Below the pieces are notes generated by a model. The model was not told the DNA's origin, ran no database searches, and saw only the letters and a program-made list of their open reading frames with translations. The position numbers were made by a program, and so were the translations under genes. A stretch of DNA of 64,000 bases from Valencia hispanica (taxonomy: Eukaryota > Chordata > Actinopteri > Cyprinodontiformes > Valenciidae), in contig OY747711.1 of assembly GCA_963556495.2 (NCBI GenBank), positions 33,057,914 to 33,121,913 of the forward strand. Reading direction: 5' to 3'. Below are positions 12,986 through 29,774 of the stretch, in pieces. The stretch's first letter is position 1. Each line of letters starts with the position of its first letter.

Positions 12986-13790
12986 AACAAAATTACCAAT
13001 CAGGCATTATACTGTGACCACTAACAGGGGAAGTCAAACACATTGATACTCTCTTCTTAATAGCACCAGTTATTCCTCAAGATATATTAGGCAAAAGTGA
13101 ACATTTTGTTCCTAAACTCATGGGTTAGATGGAGGAAAACAGCAAGCCAAGGTGTGACGGGTCAACAACAGGTTTCAAGCGTCTATAAAACTGTAGCTCT
13201 TGTGGTGTGTTCCTGAGCTGTAGTGGTCAGTTTCTATTAAAAGCAGTCCAAGTAAGGAACTGCCACAGGGTCATGTGGAACAAATGCTCACTGATGCATG
13301 TGGACAACAAAGACTTGTGGTCAAGTAAAAAAAGACTAACTATTGTAGCTCAAGTTGCTGAAGAAATCCATACTGATTCTGATTAAAAGGTGTCAGATTA
13401 CACAGAGAATTTATACCAATCAGAGTGCTAATGCTGACCCCAGTCCATCACAAAAATCAGCAACAACGGGCACGTGAGCACCAGAACTGGACAAAAGAGC
13501 GATGGAAGAAAGTGGCCTGGTCTGATGAATCACATTTTCTTTGCATCTCCTTGTTGGTTAGGTGCATTGCTTACTTGGGGCATGTGTAGCACCAGGATGT
13601 ATTATCGGAAAAAGGCAAGCCCACAGAAGCAGTGTAAGGGTTGGAAATTGTTCTGCAGGGAAACACAAGGCATTGTTGCAGACCATGTACAACCTTTCTT
13701 GAAAATGGTATCCACTGATAACTGTGGCCTCTTCCAGGTGAATAATGTTCTCTGCAAAGAATGTATAGCACTATATAAAACATTGCCTTG
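12986..13790 (+). mobile_element. degenerate Tc1-like transposon, third family
   Basis: Begins with a terminal-repeat-like 'aatcaggcattata' block. It then carries N-terminal transposase traces ('actgtagctcttgtggtgtgttcctg') and, at 13487-13546, the reading NWTKERWKKVAWSDESHFLC, whose SDESHF holds the first catalytic Asp. Further traces run to about 13760 (ADHVQPFL, CGLFQ). Truncated before the third catalytic residue, with several frameshifts. Confidence 0.82.
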
Positions 13791-16189
13791 TTCATTCTGA
13801 CTTTATAACCTTTTCTAGCAATAGCTGGTGCTAAATACTTGGCAGCTAGAATGTTAATGTTACCCTTAAGTGAAAAAAATCGTTCTCTGGTGTGAACTAA
13901 GGTTGTTATACACACAACCCACTAGCATTAACACTATTATACAGCATCCTTATACCATCTTACAATTAAATATTACCGTGTCACAATTTTTGACACAGTA
14001 ATATGTTAAAACTACCCAACCTTTGTCTCGACAGAAAGAACTAAGCATTCTGATTAAAGAAATAATCTATCAATTTTTATGTGTAGGCAATGCTACCCCT
14101 AAAAACACTCCAGCAAGGGAACAAGGCAAGAAAAACAATCTAAAAAGCAGCATTCCTGGACAAAAATAGATGGTCTTTATTTGGTCAATCTGTATGCTGT
14201 CTCAGCCTGTTTACTTGAGGGCTTGGGGAGGGATTCGACATTTGAGTTAACATTCCCATGATTCAGATTATATGAAAGTAGTTGATCCATTATGTTTACT
14301 GGAAGATATTTTGGATGTTAAAGGATCACTTACTATAGACACCAGGTATTAATGAAACAAGAGAGACAAGAGAGAAGATTTACAAATATGCAATGTATTC
14401 AAAATAATTGTGTTTTACAGAGATCAAGTTATATATGATGCTTTCTCTTGTGTAATGTGAAACTTATTCTTGTGTTTAATGAGCGAACCTGCAGAAGCGT
14501 TCATTGAAACATGTCGTTTGAGTTTTAGATGGGAGAGAGAAATTAAAAAAATCACACTGTTCAGCTTTGTCGGTGTGGAGGAGGATTTGTAACACATTGA
14601 GTTCAATGTTGCTGCCACTGATTAAAGGAAGATGCTACACATGACTGACTCCAATTACTCTGGAGGTCTAATTTATATTCTTACTGAGCTAATTTAAAAG
14701 CACAAATATCAAATAGCTGTAAAGCATGGCTTTTCTGCTTAAAGTTTCCAGACAGAAAATTTAACTTCATGACAAAACAGTCACTTTACATACATTTTAG
14801 GTAAAATTGTCCAACAAATCCCATCTGAAGCTCTTCTCTGACACTTTATTTCATGTTTGACCAACATGTGCATGGTTGTAGACTGTACTAATCTCTGATA
14901 AAGTCTAATTGCAGCCCTTTAGTCAAATTAAGTGTAAAGTTTCTTCAGATTTCTGTTTAAAGATGGCAGTGATCCTTAGAAACCTTTGTATTCACTTTAT
15001 GTAACGAGTAGAACCTCATTGTTCAGGTGGTATGAAGTAAACCTCCACTCTCATCATCTTTTCCTTACTCCTTCAGTTTTTGTTCTTCCCACGCTTCGTG
15101 CCTTAATGATAAGGTCTGGGCTCAGAGCTTTATGTATGGCAGATTTGTGTCTGCTTCTCACCCCCTCACTGAGTCTCTGAGAGAAATGTAGTATACACAA
15201 ACCTCCAGGCAAGGGATCCATTCAAACTTTCTGAATACTTTCTGCTAATTGCTCTCAGTTGGTGTGCTCTGCTGTGGAATGGTTGAGCTTTTACCCAGTA
15301 ATGAGAATTACTGGAGGCAGGTGTGACTTCTGACAAGTCATGATTGGTTTATAGTTTATTATAATTACATTTTGTTCATGCTAAGTATGATTACATGAAT
15401 ATAATGGGTTATATTTAATAACCAAAAATATTTTCATGCTTACCTCTCCCTGGTTTTCTTAGCTGTCTTTATTTTACTAGCTGTTCTGTAATTAAAAAGC
15501 ATTTAACTTTGAATCATAATGCTTCTGTGATAAGGCTTTGTTCTACTGCCAAGTTAACAGCAGTAATTATTAAATTATTTTGTTCTCTTAAACTTAATCA
15601 GCGTGGGAGAGCAAAGACCTTGGCACTCGTGCGTGTTAGTAATGCTTGGTTCAAATACAATAAAGATCTCTCTTTCGTTTTGTCATTAAAATCACATAGT
15701 GATAAAAATTTTGTTATCTACAAAAGAAAACCACCAATTTTTTAAATGTCAAAATGCACAGCATTTATTGCATTATTATCACCAATGCATTTAGCAAAAA
15801 TTAGACACAGTTAGACAAAAATAAATAGCTTCTAAGCCTTTTAAAGGCTCCATACTTTCACAGTGAAAACATCCTGTTTTCCCATTGTTGTCAAAAATAA
15901 CTACCTTTTTACATTATAGTTGTAACTCAGCCCCTCTTGAGATGCTTGAGCTGGAATGTCAGTTACTCTACTTGCTACCACTTTTAAATAACATTTCATC
16001 TTACAGAGCCAGCACACTTGTTAACACCCAAGATAAAGACTTGCAAAAAAATACAAATAAAACTTCAAATATATTCATCTTTATTGCAGTAGCATGTAAA
16101 CTCACTGGTGCTGCACATATTGGGCCCCCAAACATTCATTTTTTTATATTTTTTATGTTGCTCAAAGTATCTTGCAATTTTTAAATTAT
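13791..16189. other. intergenic
   Basis: No gene or repeat recognised over about 2.4 kb. Short frames lack motifs. Confidence 0.45.
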
Positions 16190-16830
16190 TACTTTTCATT
16201 TTCCAGTCGGGTCTCATACTAAGGCCTATTTCTCTTTGCTTACCATCAAAATGAGAAAAACAACACAGCATTCCACAGACAGTAAGAAGAGTAGTAAGCG
16301 AGGTGAAAAAATATATATACGAAGTTAAACATTACCAAATTGCAGCAAAATGCAGAAAAGCACCTCAATGTTAGGTATAGTTGAGGCTCTTTAATTCTGT
16401 TGGCCTTTCTCTATTCTCACGGGCAAGGGAACCTTAAAAAACTGCATGAAATCAACAAACTGCTCAAAATACCTACACATTTTAGATACAAATTTTTGGC
16501 CTCTGCCAGAAAACTGAAAATAGGTCATTGTTTCAATATGACATAACACTGAGGCCTATTTATCTTAGCTACTCCTAAAAATGTGAAAAATCAGACCATT
16601 CCACACCCCGTAAGAGGGACAATAAGGAAGAAAAATGTATTATTATTATTATTATTTATTATTATTAATTTATTAGTATTTAAGGCTCACTTTTAGATAA
16701 CTGCTGCAAAGTTTGGAAAAGTAGCTCATGTCCATTGTTAAGTATGGTACAAGATCTGTCATGTTGTGGTCCTATGCCTCTTCCAAAGTACTTAGGAACC
16801 TTGTTAGAGTGTATGTACAGTAATCACAAA
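16190..16830 (+). mobile_element. two adjacent remnants of a Tc1-like transposase gene
   Basis: The part at 16340-16540 reads like the region around the second catalytic Asp (SARKLK). The parallel copy at 16551-16830 contains 'attgttaagtatggta' (VKYG-type) and 'cttaggaaccttgttaga'. The two copies repeat blocks about 340 bp apart (e.g. 'gaggcctattt' and 'attccaca'), interrupted by (ATT)n at 16637-16676. Heavily decayed. Confidence 0.6.
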
Positions 16831-18432
16831 CTCTTTGAAAGAAAAGGACATTTTCAATTAAAATGATTAACCCCAGCCAAAATAAATTAAATGACTCATT
16901 ACTGGATCTTTTAGCGGAATGAGGATCTAAGATTTAAGACCAAATCAACCCAGAAATTGCATACTAGACACAAAATTAGCCTTCTTACATCGCAACTACA
17001 GCCCCCAGGCATAAATTCAATAGGAAATAGAAGACCAAGTGCTTTTCTGTAGGCAAAAGAGGTTGTACAAAATATTGACAGAGGAGGTGTTGAAAAGTGT
17101 GGCACCAGTGTTCTTTTTTTTTTTTTTTGAAAATAACATCCTAATGTGGGAGTTTTTACCATAATTAAAATAATTAAATACAAGATTACTTTAAATCATT
17201 TTTACAAATATTTAACAGGGAATCCAACAAGTGTGGAAGGAGCTCTGCTTTTCGACAATGAGGTTGCCATCACAAAATACAGTATTCAACCAAACCACAA
17301 AATACTGAGAAGATATTCAAAAAGCTCCAATCTGTTGTTTTTTGTGAAATCATAATCTAAAAGGCACTTTATAAGTTACACCTTACAATCACAATATACA
17401 GGGTTTTCAATGAAAACCCTCAGTTTAGTCCACAATACCACTGCTATACAGTACTGTCAAACTTTTCTTCAACATAATAATATATAGGTACTGAGGTATT
17501 AATGAATTCACCACAGTTATACAAGTGAAGGACTAATCCGTGTCTTTTCAGACTGTATAAGTACATAAAAGCAACTTTGATACAAGAAAATACTCCTGTA
17601 GAACTCATTTTCCTAATATTTAAGCAATGGGTGACATATACCCTGTAGTTACCATAAATAGCACTCTTTCCTTTAGTGAAAGTGTTGGTTTCTTTGCTAC
17701 ACCATTTTTATTTGGAACAAATTTAAAATTACGCTACAAACCTATAATAAAGGTAATGCCATAATAATCTATGCACAAGTTATAAAATTGGCTGCAGCTA
17801 AGCTAAAATTGCAGATAGCTTCATAGCATTAGAAATTCTCAGAATTTGTGTGTGTATGCTTTTAGATGCACATGAATGCAAAAGTGCATCCCCATTTATG
17901 CATACTCTGAACAAGACTTGAACAAAAAAACTTCATCGGGACATTACATTGAGCTAAAATAATATTTTATTCCACAGACTGTGCTCTTGAGATTGTGAAA
18001 ATTTAATTGATATGATGAAGGTTTTTTGCCCAAAGATAAGAGGTTGCAGGGTATGCATATGCGGCCATCTGTGTATGTGCATCTATGTAAAACGTCATGA
18101 GGGTTAACTAATAGTCAGCCAATAAGAAAGACAATTGTGAATAATTTAACATATACAAAAAAAGTGTTTTTGTGACCTACTTTAAAGAAATCATGCCCTG
18201 GGCAGGAACAAATGAGCAGCTGAGTTTGGCATTATAAAGAGACACATAATACACGTTTACCTCAGATGCTTTCATGGACCTTTGTGTCTATAAAAATAGA
18301 TGTAGAATATTACCACCCTTTTTCTTCAGTGAACAAATAAGAGACACACCTTTTAAACTCTTATGCTACACTGTCACAAAGAGGTCAATTGCCCGTCTTG
18401 AGTTTGCTATACATCTCTAAATATGCTTACCC
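16831..18432. other. 3' flank of gpr26; no gene seen
   Basis: AT-rich. Contains a T15 run near 17115 and a possible minus-strand poly(A) signal at 17971-17966. No repeat family recognised. Confidence 0.45.
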
Positions 18433-23100
<4,668 letters not shown>

Positions 23101-24126
23101 GGTGCCTCCGCATTTATATCCAGACTTGGGAAGAGTGCATTCTTCATGCAAACTGTCACAAGTCACGACGGCCAGGAGTCCAAATCATGCTTACCTTCTG
23201 TAAGACTCAAATATCTTTTGCTAATCACTCGATTTTTTTCAGCCCTGTTAACTATCTGACCATTAGTTCGTCTCATGTGAGGGAATCTGGATGCGCGTTT
23301 CCCAAGAATGGGGTCAGAACTGACAAGCTTTCTCCTTGCGGCGGTGCGGTAGTTTCCTCCCAGGACATCACGCTGGAATCACATCTCATGTCTGTCTTGC
23401 TGCGTAATTGCGCATAATGATAGTCAAACTTTAAATTAACGCAAAGGGATGCTACCTAAAGCGTTCAGCCTTTCTGACTTCTTAATACACTATTATTTCC
23501 CTCCTGGGGTGTTTCACACTGCTGGAGCAGCCCTGCTCAAACAAAGCGTTCCTAGAGTAAAAATAGAAATACGACGCACAGTGACGTAATTGGTGATTAG
23601 GGTGAGATCATGTGCGTCACGCTGAACTTTGCTCTGCTGCATGTGCAGAGGAAGTTTTGGAGAGTTAAAATCGAGATTTAATGTTTGGAAAATTAGACTT
23701 TATGAAATTAACTCATCAGCGTCACTTTGGTTTATTAAAAAAACAGCACACACAGGAAGTGTAAAACAATAGAATACATTAGAACAAAATATTGCATTCA
23801 ATTTTCTAGAAACTAGAAGGTTTTGATCTGGTTTATTAGTGGCATCTGTTTTTGGATATTGTAGCTTTTTAGGGAGTTGGTTTTGAGGTTTAGGAGGATC
23901 GTAAATAAACACTGCCATATTAAGTTCTGGTCCAGGTATGCTGATTAAACAGGTGTGTGATGACTTCAGGGATCTAGATGGCTCATTTCGGACAAACAAC
24001 CTATTCTATTTAGGCCCAACAACATTTGTCTTGTAGACCACTAAATACTTACCTTCTACAGCCTACATATTACCTTTTACTAACAGGGGGCTAGTGAATT
24101 AATTTATGAACTGCTATTATATTACA
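23101..24126 (-). promoter_or_regulatory. presumed 5' flank of the gpr26-like gene
   Basis: Sequence upstream of the receptor start codon. No clear TATA box at a fixed distance. A CRE-like TGACGTAA occurs at 23582-23589, about 480 bp upstream. The stretch is moderately CpG-containing up to about 23650 and AT-rich beyond. Calling it a promoter is inference from position only. Confidence 0.35.
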
Positions 24127-24611
24127 GCACCTTAGAGAAGTTTTCATATTCCTCCAACTTTTTTACATTTTGTATGTTAAAACTGCAAACCTCAATGAGT
24201 TTACCTGAGATTTTATGATATAGGCCAACACAAAGTGGCCCATAGCTGTAAAACTGAAGGGAAAGTGTATGTTTTTTTAAATGAAGAGTTTAATGTATAT
24301 GTATTTCCCTCCGTTCTGTTGACGCGAATGAAACTATTAGTTTTGCTCTCCATAAATTTGGCCTGTATAGAAGAGGAGCCCAAAGAAAACAATTGTTGAA
24401 AGAATGGCATAAATTATGTTTGTAGTTCACCACAAGTCATGTAGTGGAAACAGCAAATATGTGGAAGAAGATCAGAACAAACTTGAACTTTTTTGCCTAC
24501 TTGCAAAACACCATGTGAGGAGGAAAGCTAAGACTGCACATTATTTTGAACACACCAATAGCACATGGTGATAGCTGTATAATCCTGTGAAGATGTTTTT
24601 TCCCCCATCAG
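24127..24611 (+). mobile_element. degenerate Tc1-like transposon fragment upstream of gpr26
   Basis: Same family as 18758-20081: a terminal-repeat-like start ('agttttcatattcctccaac'), the 'taggccaacacaaagtggc' subterminal block, and transposase traces ('gtggaagaagatcagaaca', 'acaccatgtgaggaggaaa'). The 3' half is absent. Confidence 0.8.
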
Positions 24612-25793
24612 GTATAATCCACCCTCGGCCTATTTTGAAGCCTGTTTCTTGAAAAATGCTTTCAGATGAAAAATTGGTATATTTCAGCAACCAAAAGGAG
24701 TATTTGAACCATTTTGGTGTCATTGTAAAGGTAACATTGAGTAGAATTGATAGATGTATCATCATGGATGTTATCTGTTACTGGTTAGGAGAAACTGAAG
24801 ATGGAACACAGCAGACATTTTTTGTTTTGCTCCGCCTAAAGAAAAACAACATGTTTTATATTGAAAAACTCTATGGATATTGCTTGAATGGCAGTAGTTA
24901 CTCAATAAAATTTAAATACAACATGTGGACATTATGTTTGCAAAATTTGATACTGATTATGTGAAGCAGAACAAAACTAGAGAGGTTTTATTACAGGCAA
25001 GTCAGGCGAGGTGTCCAGTTTGGCACAGTTTGGCACAAATAGTGCCATTTCTATTTTTGTCATGTGAAAGTTATATTTTTCATTTTAATGTCACATAGTG
25101 TTTAGTAGTCCTAAAATAAACACTTTTGGGCATTTTTTGAAAAGAAATCTGATAATAATGCAATAATGTTTTTATGTATATTTTTGTACTGTGCGTTGTG
25201 CGGCCTCTTGCGTAATGCGCCTGTCTTGCCGGCTGGTAGTTGAATTTTACGCAAAGACCTACCCTCGCAGCGGATTGGTCAATTTGCATGAGCGATACCT
25301 CGTTGGATTTTTATTTACGTGGCATCTGAGTTGTGTTTGTGGTTGGTAAAAATAGTTTAGGTGGCCTTGTAGCGCGTGGTCTTCTGTTTAATTTGATGTG
25401 CATTATTAGTATTTTTTCTGTCAGGTTGTGTTGTTTCAAGCCTGTTTTAAAAAAAGTAATTCCCGGATAAGCATGCTGGTCAGAGTAGTTAGAAAGTACA
25501 TCTTTTAGAGGCTACAAACATCTTCAGACCTTTTAGCAGGACCATCCTAAACATACAGGGACTCAATGCCAGTCCTTGAGAGCTACTATTCTTCAACTCC
25601 TAAATGCAGCCATTCAGTGCACATATAGCACATAGGGCACCAAGTGCACCAACTATATTTGCTGAAAATATGAATCTCCTGTGCAACCCTCTCCCTAATC
25701 TCTCCTGTGGTGACTTCCCAACCCCCTCGCTCCCCAGAGTCTGTTAGATAATGCTTCAATGTCAAGTTTTGCTGACAGGATAGCTGTGCAAGT
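24612..25793. other. intergenic
   Basis: AT-rich with no recognised gene or element. Confidence 0.45.
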
Positions 25794-26360
25794 TTCATTC
25801 TTTTTGGCCAGAAAAAAAAAGGAGGCATATGTTGATATGCCCGGGTTTTATTCTTTTTGCCCGAAAAGCATGGGCGTTTCTAGACAGGGGCCAACAGAGG
25901 CCAAAAGGGGCCAGTGCCCCTGTAGAACTGGTCTTGGCCCTTGTACTGATGAGATAATACTAAATCAGCTTCTTATCATGACATGCACTGGAACCAAAAC
26001 CATAGCTAATCGGTCCCTTGGACCAATTTCATTTTTTTTACCTTCAAAGTTTTAATTTATCAATGAATAAAAAAATTAAGTTGCCGTATTGAGATAGGAT
26101 CGCTGTTTTCATCTGATAGATCACTGGTCTACAACCAGCAACTTTGGAACCGTATATGCGACACACTTAACAAATTAAATGGTAAAATATTGCCCTGTTT
26201 TCTGTTTGTTTGTTTTTTGTTCTGTGCCGCCATGAAAAAACACTGGCCCCACCCTGGCCCCCCTGTTAAATATGGTCTAGAACCGCCACTGCCGAAAAGA
26301 AAAGAGTCAGGCATACGTTGACGATGCGCAGGTTCTTATTCCTTTTTGCCCGGAAAGAAA
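25794..26360. repeat. tandem 60-70 bp repeat interrupted by a hAT MITE
   Basis: Before the MITE: 'ctttttggccagaaaa', then 'ggaggcatatgttgatatgc', then 'ctttttgcccgaaaag'. After it: 'aaaagagtcaggcatacgtt', then 'cctttttgcccggaaag'. These are about two to three diverged units of one tandem repeat with the MITE inserted into it. Confidence 0.75.
25869..26291. mobile_element. hAT-type MITE with 8-bp target duplication
   Basis: 423 bp. Ends CATGGGCGTTTCTAGAC / CAGTGGCGGTTCTAGAC, flanked on both sides by the 8-bp direct repeat CCGAAAAG (25861-25868 and 26292-26299), as hAT transposases produce. Non-coding. Confidence 0.92.
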
Positions 26361-26468
26361 AGTGACTTGTGAGTCTTCTCAGGGTACCTGAGTACTCAGC
26401 TAGACCACGGTGTCTGATAACAGTAGGAGTTCACCACCTGACAGTCCGATATGCCGGCAAGAAATTAA

Positions 26469-26877
26469 AGAGGCTATATGCAACTTTTTCCCCAAAATAA
26501 ATGTAACAATAGCCTTTTTATTTGACCATTTATGACTCAAACATCTCCTGATGAGCATACTGACACCTTGTCAGCTCACAGTGGGTGCACCTATAAGCCT
26601 GTATCCATTTTTTTCTATTTTCTGTCAGATCGGATTTTCCCGCACTGTCTGCGGATGTGACGTCAAGCGCGTTCATGGTAAATGTTTCAGATCATTCTGC
26701 CACCACCGCTAGTCAGCACTCGCAAGCAGTTAAATGGATTGTGCGAATACACAGAAGAGACCCAGGACAACTTTGACACCAACAGTAACTCCACATAAGA
26801 CTAAGAAAGTTAAACCCCTGACAAGTGCCCGAAAAAGAGTCGTGAATTTTAATTTCAGAAAATTGCATATAGCCCCT
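26469..26877. mobile_element. TTAA-flanked MITE
   Basis: 409 bp. Inverted ends AGAGGCTATATGCAAC / AGGGGCTATATGCAAT, flanked by TTAA at 26465-26468 and 26878-26881. Non-coding; ends differ from the MITE at 21350. Confidence 0.85.
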
Positions 26878-26881
26878 TTAA

Positions 26882-28024
26882 ACAATAGCATGGGCCTGAG
26901 TGTTTGAAAGAAAAGACCTGTAAATTCTTGGAAAAAGTAGGATAATTAATACACAATATTTACTAATACTTAGTAAATACACAATATTTAAATAATAATG
27001 AGGTCTGAAGCGGTAAAATTTCAAAGAAGAAAATTACAACAAAACAGGAAATCAACTGAGAGAAGAATCAGTCTGCTTTGTTGACAGGGATTTGTTTCTC
27101 TTAAAGGGAGTAATAATTCATCTTAAAATTCAATGGAAAGTGAAAAAAAGGTCTGCCTGTTTTCCAGTAGGGGTCAAAAGGTCAAGATGGACTTCAAGGA
27201 AGTCAAAAGGAATCTGAGCAAGGGTGTCATTTTGTTTTTAAAATTGCCAGGGACAATAACCATTAATTTCAGTGTGGTTTGAAGATTGCTGGGGACAATA
27301 AATATTCATCGGTTTGACATTTCATTACAATGTGCACTGCCGTGTAAAAGGTGTTGAAAATCATATCTTCATTCAATACATACATTAAAAATACATTAAT
27401 TAAATTTCATGGGTTCAGGTGGAAGTTTCTTTTATGTGGTTGAGTTGCGGGTCATATTTCCCAGCATTTCTGTGGATGATTTACGATTCAGGAACGGAGA
27501 AAACAGTTAAAGCTAGGGAATGCAGACGAGCTTTTTGTTTCTGGACAACAATCTCCGCATCAAATAAATGTCAGCATTGCAACATTCCAGAGAAATAAAA
27601 GGGAAATAATTCATTGTAATATAATTACCATTCAATCAAGGGTTGCATTATTTTCCGTCTTCGACCGTTTTTTTTAAAACGGTGGCGGAAAAATCTAAAG
27701 ACCATCCTCATTTTGACAGATCACAATGTACACCTCTGATCACTTGGTGCAGACACGCAGACATTTTCATCTTTACGCGCAGAGTTCAAATAACTGAATC
27801 AATCAAAAATAGATTCCAATTACAGCATATTTCCTATGAGGCGCTGGTCCCGGGTGATTACTCCTTCTGTAGCTGAACAATCTTCCTCATTTTTTGTTAA
27901 TTTTGTTAAACTGTATTGCCCCTCAGGGACTAAAGAAGTTGTCTGAAATAATTTGTATGCCTCTGATATGAATATGTTTTGATCTTGTTGATTTTCTGTC
28001 CTCATTTTATTTCTGTTGTCTGTC
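26882..28024. other. intergenic
   Basis: Contains two 'ttgcyrgggacaata' words at 27243-27300. No gene recognised. Confidence 0.45.
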
Positions 28025-29774
28025 TGCCTTAGACCAAGTTGTTCCGCTTAGACTTAAACGTTGTTGCTTCTCCACTGATCCCTGGCTCAATCCCTTTACC
28101 TGGTTGGTCACGCGACTCTACAGAAAGTTCGAACGGAGGTGGAAGAAGGATAGGCTCCAGATCTCCCTTTTTATGCTTAAGGAATCTTGGAAGTATTATC
28201 AGAAAGTAGTGAGGAAGGCCCGCCATGTCTTTTATTCTGATATTGTGAATAGGCATGCGGGTGACCAGCATGTCCTATATCGTATCCTTAATATTCTTCT
28301 ATCTGAAAAGGTTTCGTCTCCTACTCCCGATGTGGACCTCTGTTGCCGATTTGCTGATTTTTTTTATGGCTAAGCTTGTAAATATTAGATCTAATATTTC
28401 ACCCTTCTCTGATGGGTCTCCCACTGTGCCAATCTCTCTTCATATTTTTGACAATTTTCAGCCCGTCTCCATGTTCTTTCTCGCGGACTTAGTTGCTGAG
28501 ATGAAGCCTGTGGGCTCCCCGAGTGATCCCATCCCCCCGCGGCTGCTAAAAGAGTCTTTCCAGACTGTTGGTAAACCTGTTTGCGCAATTATCAATAGCA
28601 TCCTCAATATGGGGGTGGTCTCACGACTGTTTAAGCATGCAATGGTACAGCCTGTCTTAAAAAACAGAACCTTGATCCAAATGTCCTGGAAAATTATCGC
28701 CCCATCTCAAAGCTTCCTTTTCTTTAGAAGCTATTAGAAAAGGTAGTTTCTGTCCCAGATTTCAGAGTTTCTATGTGTTTTTAACATTTTGGACCTTTTC
28801 CAATCTGGCTTTCGTTTCTTCCACTGCACGGAATCTGCACATCTGCGGGTTTTTAATGATATTCTTCTGGCCACTGATTTAGGGGCGTACGTTCTTCTAC
28901 CAAGTTGTAGGTATTCAGGGTTCTGTGCTTGCCTGGTTTGAATCTTACCTGTTGAACAGATGCTTTCGGGTTTATTTAGATGATTGATCCTGCGATGGAC
29001 TGGCGACCTGTCCAGGGTGTACCCTGCCTCTCACCACTTGACCGCTGGAGATAGGCACCAGCGGTCATCCATCTATCCATTTTCTGTACCCGTCCATCCT
29101 AATGCAGGGTTGTGGGGGGGCCACAACCCTGCATTAGGATGGACGGGTACAGAAAATGGATAGATGGATGGATCCTCGCAACCGACCAGATTGTTCTGTG
29201 GTGTCCCTCAGGGTTCGATTCTGGGTCCTCTTCTTTTTAACTTAAATAACTTACTGTTGGCAGCCATTTTTAGAAAGCATCACCTGAATACCGAAGATTG
29301 TCAACTTTATTTTTCCTTGAAATATGGGGACTCGGTGCAGTCTATTCTTGACTGCCTTGGTGACATCAAGCCGTGGTTGGCTGCGAATTTTCTCCATCTG
29401 AATGAGTCAAACACAGAACTGCCTCTGTTTGCCCCTAATAGTTCCGCTGCTCAAAAGGCGACTTTATCTTCTGACCTGTCTGCCTTGTTAAAGCCATCAA
29501 TTGTCAAACTTGAGGTAATAAGGGATCTTAAGTTGTGTAAGGATAAACATATAAACCAGGTTGTGAAATCTTGTTTTTACCAACTTTGTTGTTTGTCTCA
29601 ATTAAAGTCTGTTTTGAGCAAGCGAGACCTCGAAACAGTGGTTCATGCTTTTGTCACCTCGTGATTGGATTATGCTAATTCTGTACTTTATGGTGTTGCT
29701 TCATCTTCTTTAGCCCACCTTCAGGTGACTAATAATGCTGCCGCCCGTTTCATTACTGGAACGGGCAGCAGAAT
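28025..29774 (+). pseudogene. L2-type LINE reverse transcriptase, broken and interrupted
   Basis: Plus strand. RT-upstream part (FERRWKKDRLQ, KSWKYYQKVVRKAR-like) at 28104-28370; then LVAEMKPVGSPSDPIPPRLLKESF at 28480-28560, MVQPVLK at 28640, a degraded palm, motif B (VPQGSILGPLLFNL) at 29203, and a core region where YADD is replaced by NTED (small deletion near 29293). The C-terminal part reaches LQVTNNAAARFITGTG at 29764. At 28986-29174 it is interrupted by another repeat; at about 29775 it is cut by retrovirus-like sequence. Not functional. Confidence 0.87.
28986..29174. mobile_element. Rex3/RTE-type retroposon tail with perfect fold-back
   Basis: Starts with 'gatggactggcgacctgtcc', the typical 3' region of Rex3/RTE-type fish retroposons. 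It then forms a perfect 50-bp inverted repeat (29066-29115 against 29121-29170, loop GGGGG) whose right arm ends in a GGAT-type tail. Inserted in the LINE RT. Confidence 0.85.

Noticed and set aside
15590..15665. Possible tRNA-like 'ggttcaaata' segment
   Set aside because: No cloverleaf or A box at the right spacing.
23101..23166. Upstream in-frame ATG extending the receptor by 22 residues
   Set aside because: The start at 23100 gives exactly the family's N-terminal length before TM1; the extension has no similarity.
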